A stretch of DNA of 64,000 bases from Tipula vernalis (taxonomy: Eukaryota > Arthropoda > Insecta > Diptera > Tipulidae), in NCBI GenBank assembly GCA_958295665.1, contig OY282560.1:54870333-54934332 (forward strand), written 5' to 3'. The notes under the pieces are model-generated. The model did no database searches and was not told where the DNA came from. It worked only from the letters and a program-made list of their open reading frames with translations. The translations under genes and the position numbers were made by a program. This document shows, piece after piece, positions 33,346-45,344 of this stretch. Every line of letters begins with the position of its first letter. Within the stretch, counting starts at the first letter, position 1.

Positions 33346-36136
33346 ATTTAAATTATTGTAAATCTGAGAGCAAATCTGTTACAGGTGATGTTTTGCAGGT
33401 AAATATTAATGTATGTCTGAAATTTGGCCATTTAAATGTCCGTAGTTTGGTAAAACATTTTAATGATATTGTTATTTTATTGAATGAATATAAATTTGAT
33501 TTCCTTGCTTTGACAGAAACTTTTCTTGACGATAAGATTTCAAACGGGTCGCTTCATATTAATAATTATAATGTAATGCGGTTTGATCGAGTTAACAATA
33601 CGCGATGGGGTGGGGTTGCTATATATTTTAGGAGTACATTAAAAACCAATAAATTATTTTGTGGAACTTTGGGCAAACTTGAAATTTTAGCATCTGAGGT
33701 CATTGGGTGTTTTGGTAAAATTCTTGTTTTAGTTATTTATAATCCTCCTCCGGCTGGTACTGATGATATAACTAATTTACAAATTGTGTTTTCACAATAC
33801 TTATCCCAGTATGAAAAAGTTATTTGTTGTGGGGATTTTAACTTTAATATGTTAATTAATAATAAACTTAGTGCTTGCTTGAGTTTAAATAATTTAAGCT
33901 ATTTATGTTTTAACCCAACAAGATTAGATAGCAGTCTTTTGGATTTAATTATTATGCATGATCCTGATATACACAATATCATTTCTTTTGGTCAACTTGC
34001 TGTTCCAGCTATTTCCGATCATGACTTGATTTTTGCCTGTTATAGGTTCAGCCGTATTAGAGATAAAATTTCTTATACTGTGGTACCTGATTACAAGGCA
34101 ATTAATTATGATGACTTTTTACTTGGTTTCTCTTCGTTAGATTGGAATGATCTTTATTTTTATCATGATGTAAATGATATTATTAAAGTATTTAATTCAA
34201 ATATCTTAGAGTTGGATAGGAATTGTGTACCACGAAAACAAGGCATTAGGAGGTGTCGCACAGCTCCATGGTTAAATGCTTTTATTTTAAATTTAATGGA
34301 GCGTAGAGATCTGGCTTATGGTAAATATAAAAGATTTAAATCAGAATTTGATTTAAAATCTTTTAAATATTTAAGAAATAAAACAAACAGGTGTATTAAT
34401 CAAGCTAAAAATCGGTTTTATTTTGGTAATATGAGTAATACTAAAATAACGTGGAACAATTTAAAAAAGCTTGGTATATCATGTTTTTCGACTGAAGCTG
34501 TTATTGACTTTTCCGCTGATGACATTTTAGCTGGGTTTAGTAAACTTTCTGAATCTTTAGTGGTATTGCCGTTACCTGATTTAAATTTTACTGGTTCTGA
34601 TAATTGTGGTTTTGTTTTTGATTGTGTAGATGAACTTATGGTGTTGAATGCAATCCGTGTCATTAGATCAGATGTGATGGCATATGACATGATAAACTTC
34701 AAAATACTGAAACTATTTATTGATTTATTTTTACCACATATTACATTCATCATTAACCAATGCTTGACTAAATCTGTATTTCCGGATTTGTGGAAAGTGG
34801 CTTCGATTATTCCCATTCCTAAAAAGGATGTAATCAATAATATAAGTGATATTCGTCCAATTAGTATTTTGCCTGCACTATCCAAGGTTCTTGAAAAAAT
34901 TATACAAATTCAAATTCTTGAGCATCTTAATAATTGTAATTTTTTATGCAAGTTTCAATCAGGATATAAATCTGGCCACAGTACTACTACTGCACTTGTA
35001 AATATAGTTGATGATATAACTGCTATCTTGGATAAAAGTAATTCCTTTGTTGTTTTAGTTTTATTAGACTTTTCAAAAGCTTTTGATTGTGTCAATCATA
35101 TACGCAATTGCTACAAAAGTTAAAATTGTATTATAAGTTTTCTGATTCCGCTATTATGTTGCTTCATTCTTATTTAAGTAACCGGAAACAGTTCGTCAAA
35201 CTTGGTGATGATTTTTCTAACCTAAGTGATGTAATTGCTGGAGTTCCTCAAGGATCAATTTTAGGCCCTTTACTGTTTTCTATTTACATTAATGACCTAC
35301 CTTGGCATATTTTAAACTGTCAATTTCATCTTTATGCTGATGATTTGCAGTTATATATTGGTGGTGATTTGGTAACATTGGATGACTTAATTATACAACT
35401 TAATGCCGATCTGAATAGGATATCGTTATGGTCTAGTAATAATTCACTTTCTATTAATCCTAATAAAAGTAAAGCTTTATTTTTAACTAGACATAAAGTA
35501 CATTATATAAAACCTGTGCTCGTTTTGAATAATGATATAATCTCATTTGTTCCAACAATTAATAACCTAGGATTAGTATTGAATACTACTCTTACATGGA
35601 CTGATCATGTAAGCTCTCTGTGTAAGCGTGTTAACTATAGCTTATATTCGCTTAGATTAATAAAAAAGTTTTGTCCTGTTAAGTTACGTATATATCTTGT
35701 CAAAACTTTAATTATTCCAATTTTCACCTATTGTGATGTGATATTTTCTAATTGTGATAGTTCCTCAAAACATTTACTTGAGATTACTTTTAATAATTGT
35801 GTGAGATACGTCTATGACCTTAGAAAGTTTGACCATATATCTGAATTTAGGAGCTCAATCCTTGGATGCGACTTGTTTGAGTTTTACCATTATAGAACTG
35901 CTATGTTTATTTTCCGTATAATAAAATCAGGTATACCCACGTACTTGTATGATAAATTAAATTTTTCTGCATCGTTACGCACAAGGAATATTAATTTGCC
36001 ACTAAATAGAACAAATGTTTACCATAACTCCGGATTGATAAAGGCGATTCTCACCTGGAACAGTTTGCCTATGGAATTAAAAAATATTAGTTCTGTTTCT
36101 AAATTTAAAACTGTTATGTTAAAATCTATAACATAG
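33309..36136 (+). pseudogene. CR1-like ORF2: endonuclease and reverse transcriptase
   Basis: Endonuclease: FGHLNVRSLVKH, ALTETFLDD, CCGDFNFNML, and AISDHDLIFACY near 34030. RT: ASIIPIPKK, DIRPISILPALSKVLEK, FQSGYKSGHSTTTAL, LLDFSKAFDCVNH, then after a frameshift GVPQGSILGPLLFSIYINDLP and HLYADDLQLY as the catalytic box (about 35330-35355). The break at 35099-35105 looks like a two-base insertion after FDCVNH. Apart from that single lesion the frame is open to 36136, so this copy is nearly intact. No RNase H follows. Confidence 0.8.
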
Positions 36137-36267
36137 AACATGTACATATTTGTAAATTATTATTGATTATGTAAGTGGAAGTTTGTTTTGTTCTTTGTTA
36201 TACTTTATTTAAAATGTTAATTGTTAATTTTAAGTTTGTTATAAAATTGTAAAAATGTTATGCACAA

Positions 36268-36280
36268 AAGCCTTCGGCTT
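36268..36280 (+). other. 3' stem-loop of CR1-like element
   Basis: AAGCC-TTC-GGCTT, five pairs, about 20 bp before the (ATT)n tail. It is probably part of the 3' end recognised by its own RT. Confidence 0.6.
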
Positions 36281-36332
36281 ACGCTTTAGTCAATAAAATA
36301 TTATTATTATTATTATTATTATTAATAGTTAA

Positions 36333-37012
36333 TCTTAAGACTGACAATAGCGTCAGAATTCATAATTTGACTTGCGTGACTGTTCATTGTTTACATAAAA
36401 CAAACATAAAGGTAGAATATATATTTAGGGCGTAAATGCTAATTGTACAACATAAATAAAACCCGTTTTATAAAATTCCGACATTTAAGTGAGTCTGACA
36501 ACTGACTTAAATAACGTAGATCTAACTATAACATAAATGTCAATTAATCGACGAACAACTAATCCAGTTATTTACATTTGGCAATCAAGTGTGTTACATT
36601 ATTGTCTGTTTAAGTCAATTACAGAAAACTGACTTGAACGTCTATTATTTGACTAGCATAAACGCCACTTACAGTTGAATGACTTTAATGTCTATTTTTT
36701 GAATAAATGTTAAAATCATTTTCAGAAGTTCTCTATTAAAGGTCTATTATTTGACGAGATAAACACACTAAAAATAAAAACGGCATTGAAAGAAGTACAT
36801 TGGAGTAACAAAAACCTATAGCTATAGTGTTAAATATGTAAAAAATAACAGCAGGTAAAACAGTTATTTTTTATATTGTATATTGCATTAAATAATTAAT
36901 AATAAAAATTGCACATTCAATATGGATTCCATTGCAATAAATAATAAGCGTAGAAATAAATCTATAAATAATTTTAAATATAAATTAAAAAAAAAATAAA
37001 GAAAAGTTTATT
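36333..37012 (+). repeat. Left subterminal region of transposon A with ~50 bp repeats
   Basis: Three imperfect units with the core TCTATTATTTGAC begin at about 36641, 36691 and 36743, spaced 50 and 52 bp. A weaker fourth precedes them (TGTCTGTTTAAGTCAATTACAG at about 36603). Short TGACTT/AAGTCA words fill the rest. Subterminal repeats of this kind are typical transposase-binding regions in EnSpm-like elements. Confidence 0.6.
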
Positions 37013-37287
37013 ATGGAAAATCAAAAAAATAACCTCAAATATTCTTATAAGTGAATTAGAAAGTGATGTTAATACGAGTATTTTAAACAAACCGGGAAAA
37101 AGTAGTTTTGATGCTAATTATTGTGTACATGTGGATTTGAATAAAAATAACGGGATATATAAAGTTTCAAATAAACGTATTAGGTTAAGTGATATTGATA
37201 CTATTTTAAATGAATCAAGTGAAGAAAATGACTCTAATTATTGTGATGAGTCTACTAATTCAAGTGAAGATGATTTTTGCAATATGG

Positions 37288-37638
37288 AGTTATGTGTCAT
37301 TGCCCCACAGCTACGAAGAACCACATCGATGGAAACATAGGCATCGGTTACAAAAATAGAATAAGCAAAATAAAATTACAAAAAATAATAAAGTAGAATA
37401 AGCGAAATAAAATCGCAACAAAAATAATCATAATAAAATTGTCGTTGTCTGTAATTCGAACTTCCATAAATACCGTTCGCTTACTAAACAACGTGTTCAT
37501 AATTTTTTAAATTGTACTAGCGTAAGCAAGTAGTCCACAAAATTGTGCTAAATTTACTTAAAAATAAAGTTCATTTTAATCTACAAAAAAAATAATGTGT
37601 TATATATCCCGCGACACCACAACTCGAAACATATAACT
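37288..37638 (+). repeat. 5' LTR of errantivirus
   Basis: 351 bp. The outer end continues the reading frame of the interrupted transposase for 17 codons before a stop at 37338-37340. Confidence 0.9.
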
Positions 37639-37648
37639 GGCGCAGTTA
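37638..37648 (+). other. Primer-binding site of errantivirus
   Basis: TGGCGCAGTTA starts at the last base of the 5' LTR, the usual overlap in Gypsy-type elements, and is absent after the 3' LTR. Confidence 0.75.
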
Positions 37649-37813
37649 ACGAAAGTGAAAATTATTTTTAAAAAATTAAATTTAGTGTGATTAAATCGAT
37701 AAAAAGTAATTAAGAAATTAAATTTATTGTGAAAAAAGACAAACTTTTCGGACAAAAAGTGTTACAAAACTCAAAAAAAAACAAAAAAAAAATTTCAATT
37801 AAATTCGGTGAAA

Positions 37814-37842
37814 ATGAAAATCTTGCTAATTTTGGCTATAAG
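37814..37842 (+). other. env: Probable leader exon with env start codon
   Basis: A 29 bp segment with an ATG and a hydrophobic start followed by a splice donor (AAG then GTAAAT). It is in phase with the acceptor at 42718-42719, so the spliced env message would take its start codon and signal-peptide start from here, as known for several insect errantiviruses. Not proven by transcript data. Confidence 0.6.
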
Positions 37843-38124
37843 GTAAATCATTTTTTTTATTATTCATATAATTAATCCTTTTTCCCTATACTATACTAAC
37901 AATTGTGGAAAAGTTATTGAATCCAAGATTTAGAACTTGTAAAAATCTTTTATTTTCGTATACGTATGAAATTTACTAAAACGAAAAATCGCAATTTATC
38001 CGTATAAAACTCTATAGATAAAGTGCAAACGACTATAGAAATATAGATCGTATCGCGAAATCTTATCAATTTCTTTGACAACGCGATCCAAAATAAGTGA
38101 GCGGGTTATCACTAAATATTTTTT

Positions 38125-39141
38125 ATGGGACAAAATTCAGAACAAAACGACTTGACCAAAATTAAAGAACAATTTGAAAGCGATTCAAATAAACTATCAG
38201 GATTATTAGAAAAAATTAAGTTAAAGCAAATACAAAATAAAAACCTCCAAAAATTAAAAATGGCAAATATTAAAGAAATTATAGAAATTTTCGACGTAGA
38301 TAAAATTACTAAGAATATTTTACCCTACGATGGAAGTAAAACAGACTTAGTACGAATCCTAGATTCTGTAGATAATACGATTCAAATTTGCCGAAATTTA
38401 GACAAAAATTCGGAACATTATAAAATCATAGTATCTAACATTAGAAGTAAAATTATAGGCATAGCTAGTAATTCTTTAATAACACATAATGTAAATACAA
38501 CAAATTGGAAAGAGATAAAAGAACATTTAGTGAATAAATATGCTGATAGCAGAGACGAATCAAACTTACAGTTTGAACTATACAGTCTCGTCAGAAATAA
38601 TGTATCACCTCAAAATTTGTTCGATAAAATCCAAAATCTGTTGACCTTACTAATTAATCAAGTCAAACTTCACAACGATAATCAAGAAATTATCGCTCAT
38701 CAAATTAAACAATACAATCAAGTTGGTTTAACAATTTTTACCGCAGGTCTAAAAGAACCTCTAGGAGGCAGAATTAGATCTATGCAACCTAAAAATCTCA
38801 TAGAAGCACTTGAATTTATTACTAAGGAGCAAAACATTAACAAATTAAAATATAACAACCAATCAACAAGTAGTAATTACTCGTATAATAACAACAACAA
38901 AATCAAACAAGAATCTTATAAAACTACGGAAAATAATAATACCAACAATCAAAAATCAAGTAACAACAAAAATTACAGCCCTAACTATAAACCAAACTAT
39001 ACTCCTAATATTAAGAAATTTCAAAATATTTACATGAACAACAAATCGCCAGAAACTAATGATAATACCCAAACCAAAAGAGAAATTAAAACCGAACATT
39101 TTAACATTGAGACGGAAATCAATGATGAGATTTTTAATTAA
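38125..39141 (+). CDS. gag: Errantivirus gag
   Basis: 338 codons from the ATG at 38125 (MGQNSEQNDLTKIKEQFESD). The first 50 residues are predicted coiled-coil by their charge pattern. The capsid-like core includes SRDESNLQFELYSLVRN and TIFTAGLKEPLGGRIRSM. The C-terminus is N/K/Y-rich and has no CCHC knuckle, as in the 17.6/297-like group. It overlaps pol by 83 bp; pol lies in the +1 (equivalently -2) frame. Confidence 0.85.
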   Translation: MGQNSEQNDLTKIKEQFESDSNKLSGLLEKIKLKQIQNKNLQKLKMANIKEIIEIFDVDKITKNILPYDGSKTDLVRILDSVDNTIQICRNLDKNSEHYKIIVSNIRSKIIGIASNSLITHNVNTTNWKEIKEHLVNKYADSRDESNLQFELYSLVRNNVSPQNLFDKIQNLLTLLINQVKLHNDNQEIIAHQIKQYNQVGLTIFTAGLKEPLGGRIRSMQPKNLIEALEFITKEQNINKLKYNNQSTSSNYSYNNNNKIKQESYKTTENNNTNNQKSSNNKNYSPNYKPNYTPNIKKFQNIYMNNKSPETNDNTQTKREIKTEHFNIETEINDEIFN

Positions 39142-42100
39142 TAGCCTTGGAAAATCTACTATATTCAATATAGAAAACATATCTAAACTACCATTTATAA
39201 CTCTGTCAATCGACAAAAAAATCCTAAAATTTCTTATCGACACGGGGGCCGATAAATCGTACATCAGCCCTGATGTCGTAGACAAAAACTTTCGAACACC
39301 TACTGATTTAAATATAACCAGTTTGTTCAACTCTACCACTATTAATGAAAAAACAATCATAAAATTTAACGAATTCAACCACCCTATAGAATTATTTATA
39401 CTAAAATTTCATAAATTTTATGATGGTCTAATAGGCTACGAAAACTTAACAAAGCTTAACGCTAACGTTTTATTAGAAACAATGCAATTAAAAAGCCCCA
39501 ATTTCTCACTAAAATTACACGACAAAATACAGTCATGTATCAAACCATTCTTCTTAAACGCTCTGGAAAAAGTAATAATAAGAGCACCGGTTTCAATAAA
39601 AAACGGTGAATTCTACATTAAACCAATAAAAATACAAGAAGGAGTTTACATCCAAGAAGGGATTTACAAAACTCATTCACCACACTTGGCATACGTAGAA
39701 ATAATCAATCAATCAAATAACAGTAAAGAAATTTTCTTAATTCAACCAATAATTGTCGAAGAACTGAATCAATATCATGAAATCAATTTTCATACATCCC
39801 AGGAACAAAATTCCATCCAAAATATTGAATCTAAACTAGATCTAGCTAATCTAAATAGGGAAGAAAAAAAAGAAATCGTAAAACTTTGTAATAAGTTCGA
39901 AGATACTTTTCACGACGATAAAAATAAGTTAACATTCACACATAATGTCAAGCATAAAATTGATCTTAATAATGAAAAACCAGTACATGTCAAACAATAT
40001 CGACATTCTGAACACCAAAAAAGTGAAATAAAAAACGAAATCAACAAACTACTATCAAATGGAATAATACGTCCTTCATATTCACCTTGGAGTAGCCCAA
40101 TATGGTTAGTTCCAAAGAAGAGCGATTCCCAGGGTAATAAAAAGTGGCGTCTCGTAGTCGACTATCGCCAACTCAATAGCCAAACGATAGACGATCGATA
40201 CCCACTCCCAAATATTTCAAATATACTAGACAAACTTGGAAAAACTAATTATTTTTCCACTATCGATCTTGCGGCGGGTTTTCACCAAATTCAAATCCAC
40301 CCAGACGATATATCAAAAACAGGGTTTAGTGTCGAATCAGGACACTATGAATTCTTAAGGATGCCCTTCGGTTTGAAGAATGCTTCGAGCACTTTTCAAC
40401 GAATCATGGACAATATCCTTGGAGAATTACAAGGTAACCACGTTCTGTGCTATATGGATGATATTATCGTGTTTTCCACTAGTTTACAGGAACACATTAT
40501 AGACCTTCAAAAAGTATTTATAAAATTGCGCAACGTAAATTTAAAAATACAACTAGACAAAACGCACTTTTGTCAAAAACAGATTGGATTTCTCGGGCAC
40601 ATAACTACACCCGAAGGCGTCAAGCCAAATCCATCAAAAATTGAAGCTATAAAAAATATTAATCTACCTAAGACCCAAAAAGAAATAAAATCATTTCTTG
40701 GCTTAATTGGTTACTACCGAAAATTCATCAAGGATTTCGCAAAAATAACCAAGCCACTAACAAGTTGTCTAACGAAAAAATCAAAAATTGTAATTGACGA
40801 CAATTACAAAAATTGTTTCAAACAATGTAAAACATTACTAACGAATGAACCAATTTTAAAATACCCTGATTTCGAAATTCCTTTTACGTTAACAACCGAT
40901 GCAAGCAACTTCGCCATAGGAGCAATCCTTAGCCAGAGTGAAATAGGTAAAGATTTACCTATAGCATATGCATCGCGTACACTATCAAAAACCGAGACAA
41001 ACTATGCGACTATCGAGAAAGAACTCCTAGCCATAGTTTGGGGTGTAAAATATTTTCGGCCATATTTATATGGAAGAAAATTTAAGATAGTCACAGATCA
41101 CAAACCGTTGGTATGGTTATTTAACGCCAAGGATCCGACGAGCAAAATCGTCAGATGGAGACTTCGGCTCGAGGAGTACGACTATGAAATCCTGTACAAG
41201 AAAGGAACCTCGAATACCAACGCAGATGCTCTATCTCGTATAGAAATTAACGAATGTTTAGCAAATAAAAAATTCAAATATCCCGAAACAATAGATTCGA
41301 TAAAACAAATAAATTCAAATGAATATTCTAAACCCGTAGAAAATTCACTAGGTACCCAAGTCAGCAAAGACAATAAAAACAAACCACACGAAATTAACAT
41401 GTTACAACTCATGGAAAATTTTGAAACTCTGGATATTAGCGAACCCATGGATAAAACAGTTAATATCCCTGAGACATTAACACCAATAAATAACTTCAAA
41501 CGTCAAATCAAAATTCTAGTCGACGAGGATTTCGAAACGATAAATGAAAGATTTAAAATAAAATTCAGCAAATACAAACAATATACAATCAGGAAAAAGA
41601 AATATACACCTGAAGATATTAAGTATTTAGCGGAGAAATATATTAATAATACCATCTCAGCAATTAAAACTGATGATGAAACAATTAAAATATTCAACGA
41701 TTATTTCAAACAAAATCCAAATTTAAAAATAGTCAGATCTAAAATCTCACTAGAAGATATCACAGATCATGACAAACAGCAAGAAATAATCAAAACAACT
41801 CATATACCATATCATAGAGGTATAATCGAGAATTTTGAAAAAATAAAAAAGTTTTATTTTTTCCCTAATCTAAAGCAAAAAATCACTAGATTTGTGAACA
41901 ATTGCGATGTTTGTAAACTCAACAAATATGAGCGCAAACCTATTAATCTCAAATTTCAAATTTCCCCAACACCAAACGGACCAATGGAAATACTCCATTG
42001 CGATACCTTCGTGTTGAGATCTAAAACATTCCTTACGATTATGGATAAATTTTCCAAATTTATCTCCATTTTCGAATTGCCTAATCGGAAATCTCAAACC

Positions 42101-42770
42101 ATAATCAGAATGTTTAGACAATTTTTCTCTCGAGAAGGAATCCCAAAGCAAATCACAATAGATTCAGCCACGGAATTCAACTCAGAAATATTCAATAATT
42201 TTATGAGTATGCACAATATAGAATTGCATACAACCACAGCTAAGTCATCTACAGGAAACAGTCCTATAGAACGAGTCCATAACACCTTAACGGAGTTAGT
42301 AAGGATAATTCATAGCGAAAATAAAGATATGCCAATATACGAGCTAATGGATGAAGCAACTTTTGCATATAATAATTCAATTCATAGTGCAACAAATCTC
42401 ACACCATTCGAATTACACAAAGGGCATATAATTATAAAAAATATTCCAAGTCGCAAAATATATTGCACAACTTCAATTACGAAATAAAACAAAAAATATT
42501 AAAGCACTCAACACTGAACGTGATGAGCCAAGACAATTTTTCGAAAACGAAAAGATATTTGAAAAAACTACAACTAGGGACAAGTTAGTTCCAAAATACA
42601 TAAAACATGTAGTTGAAAAAAATAATGCAGTAACCGTAGATACTAATAAACGAAGAGTTCACAAACGTAAAATACGAAATTGTAACAAACACATCAATAA
42701 AGACAACATCTTATTGCAGGATACTCCTGGATGCTCAAGGTCAAACGATAGAACACTTCGACCTCAGTAA
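39059..42770 (+). pseudogene. pol: Errantivirus pol: protease, RT, RNase H, integrase
   Basis: The frame is open from 39059 to 42487; a one-base shift near 42450 moves the C-terminal tail into the frame that ends at about 42770. Domains: protease FLIDTGADKS; RT with LVVDYRQLNSQT and CYMDDIIVFS; RNase H with TTDASNFAIGAIL, IEKELLAIVWGV and VTDHKPL; integrase zinc finger H-X3-H then CDVCKLNK; catalytic core with LHCDTFV, TIDSATEF and SPIERVHN (the three acidic residues all present). Enzymatic motifs are intact; only the extreme C-terminus is affected. Confidence 0.85.
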
Positions 42771-44358
42771 CGGAAAAGGCGTACTAGCTCTCCAACAAGG
42801 TAAAACCAGAATAATAGAAGCTTATTCAAAATTATTCCATATTATCGAATTATCCGATATACGAAATAATGTAAACCAAATCAATAATACCTTCAACGGA
42901 ATAGTTCAAATGATGAATCATCTAAAAATCAGAGATATACAAGCAGTAATAGCGGAAAGTAGAATGAAAAAATTAGATTCCTCACTGTACAATATATTGC
43001 CCAATACCTACAAAAGTAGAAGCAAAAGAGGACTATTTAACCCTTTAGGAAATTTTATAAAAGCAATAACAGGAAATCTAGATCAAGAAGATCTTACTGA
43101 CATTCAATCATCAATAAAAAAGCTAGATAATGGTCAATACGAACTTATCGATAAATACAATGATCAAATTAAAATAAATAATCAATTAATAGATCAAAAC
43201 ATTTTATTAACAGAACATATTAATAACCTAACTATAAAAATGAACACATGGATAAAATAAGCATCCATAGCTAGCAAAAATGTAACAGAAGGAACATTTT
43301 TAAACCAATTATTTTTACAATTGTTCGACCAAATAGACATAGTTCAGGATCAAATAGACGAAGTTCACGAAATTTTAACTTTTTCTAAAATTAACGTAAT
43401 TAGCAGACACATACTTGACAACGAGGAAATGGAATACGTAACGTCAGAATTCGATAAAGATAATTTAAAAATTAATTCGGAAGAACAAATTTATTCTCTT
43501 TTAAAAATAAAAGCATTTTACAATAATACTGACTTAGTAATAATCATAGAGATTCCACAATTTACTAACGAAACTTTTAACATGTGTCTAATCCAAACAT
43601 ATCCAGTAAAAAACCAAATTATTAACCAACCTTATAACTACATAATCCTAAACTCCAATAATTATATGGTAATAAATAACCTTTGCCCAACAATCGAGCA
43701 AATATTCATATGCGAGAAACAACAAATCTACCCAATAACCGGACACTGTATACCAGAGTTATTGAACAATCAAAACACGAGCTGCACAACACAATACATG
43801 GAGCCAGTTGAAGAAGTCAAACAATTGGACGATGGATACCTTTACATATCATCACCTGAAGGATTATCAATTACATCAACATGCAATATGAAACAAGCAC
43901 GAGTTAAAGGAATAAAACTAATCAAATATTCGCAATGCATAATCAACGCAAACAATAAAATATATTCCAACACAAAAACTCAACGCAAGCAGAAACTAAC
44001 ATTAATACAACCTTTGGACAATATCAACATAAATTTAACAACACAAGAATTTATCGATCTACCATTATTAACCGAGCAAACTATTCACAAACTGGATAGA
44101 ATAGACACCAGAAGCAAATATATTCAAATTTACCAACATTCGATCGTTGCATTTACAATAACCATAATTTTAATTATAATACTAATTATTTTGTTTATTC
44201 ACAGAAGAAATAAACAAACTTTCAAGAAATTTATTCTTCCAAAACTAATAACAACCCATAGGGATGGTTCAGAAGTCGAGGACAACTTTAGTCTTCCAAG
44301 GAAGGAGTTATGTGTCATTGCCCCACAGCTACGAAGAACCACATCGATGGAAACATAG
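42720..44358 (+). pseudogene. env: Errantivirus env (baculovirus F-like), one internal stop
   Basis: Membrane fusion protein of the element, expressed from a spliced message (acceptor 42718-42719, leader exon 37814-37842). The frame is open to a TAA at 43258-43260, then open again in the same frame to 44358. A furin-type site RSKR followed by GLFNPLG lies near 43018-43053; a heptad-rich region follows. The transmembrane segment is at about 44145-44200 (AFTITIILIIILIILFI) with a short basic tail. The last 17 codons are inside the 3' LTR. The stop would truncate the protein ahead of the membrane anchor. Confidence 0.75.
44298..44305 (+). other. Polypurine tract of errantivirus
   Basis: AAGGAAGG immediately before the 3' LTR, inside the env frame. 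Confidence 0.7.
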
Positions 44359-44655
44359 GCATCGGTTACAAAAATAGAATAAGCAAAATAAAATTACAAA
44401 AAATAATAAAGTAGAATAAGCGAAATAAAATCGCAACAAAAATAATCATAATAAAATTGTCGTTGTCTGTAATTCGAACTTCCATAAATACCGTTCGCTT
44501 ACTAAACAACGTGTTCATAATTTTTAAATTGTACTAGCGTAAGCAAGTAGTCCACAAAATTGTGCTAAATTTACTTAAAAATAAAGTTCATTGTAATCTA
44601 CAAAAAAAATAATGTGTTATATATCCCGCGACACCACAATTCGAAACATATAACT
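44306..44655 (+). repeat. 3' LTR of errantivirus
   Basis: 350 bp. It differs from the 5' LTR by one missing T in the run near 44523, a T/G change and a C/T change near the end. It is followed by ATGG and then transposase coding sequence. Confidence 0.9.
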
Positions 44656-45344
44656 ATGGCTATGAAATCCTCTATTTCTGAATCCAACAACATTAGTGGA
44701 AATTTATATTTGATTAATTTTGTTAAACCATACAACAACCCACAAATTAATTCGTACGTTAAGGAATTTTTGCAGAAATGGTCTATTGATCAGAATATAA
44801 ATAAAACTTCAATATCAGAATTATTGAAATTTTTGAAAAAAATTTTCCCGGAACTCCCAATGGACTATAGAACTCTATTACAAACTTCACGAAAACTGGA
44901 AAAAATTACAGTCTGTCCAGGAGAATATGTGCATGTTGGCTTAGAGGAAAATTTAAAACGAATTTTAGCACATGAAAATTCCATTGGTCTATTACCGCAA
45001 ATTTTATATATTGATTTAAATGTGGATGGGCTGCCTGTTTTGAGTGATAACACTGAGCATTCGTTTTGGCTCATTCTAGGTAGAATTACTCACATTAATT
45101 TGAATAATGTATTTGTCATTGGCATTTATCATGGCCCAAAAAAGCCTAATAATTCCGTGGAGTTTTTAAACCCGTTTGTTTCTGAGATGAAACAAATTAA
45201 AGATAGCTTTATTGCTTATAACGGACAAAATATATTTTAATTAAAATTCGAGCAATCATTTGTGATGCTCCAGCTAGAGCAAGTGTCTGTGGCGTTAAGC
45301 AATACAACGGGATTGCTATGTATGTGAAGTTAGCCCGGAAAGCC

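Larger units (their letters stand above)
32319..36323 (+). mobile_element. CR1/Daphne-like non-LTR retrotransposon
   Basis: About 4.0 kb, plus-strand. AATAGTTAA lies on both sides (32310-32318 and 36324-36332). It has a PHD-like ORF1, an ORF2 with endonuclease and RT but no RNase H, and a 3' end with a small stem-loop (AAGCCTTCGGCTT, 36268-36280), AATAAAAT, then (ATT)n. These features fit the CR1 group within the Jockey superfamily; the exact clade is uncertain. The start at 32319 is inferred from the duplication. Confidence 0.75.
37288..44655 (+). mobile_element. Errantivirus (Gypsy-like LTR retroelement with env), young
   Basis: Complete 7.37 kb endogenous retrovirus of the insect errantivirus type. 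The LTRs begin AGTTAT and end ATAACT. ATGG occurs on both sides (37284-37287 and 44656-44659). The order is LTR, primer site, leader, gag, pol, env, LTR. The LTRs differ by only two substitutions and one indel in 350 bp, so insertion is recent on an evolutionary scale. It is on the same strand as the gene it interrupts. Confidence 0.9.

Noticed and set aside
39059..42285. Several 60-140 codon open frames antisense to errantivirus gag/pol
   Set aside because: Shadow frames of real genes carrying clear motifs on the plus strand.
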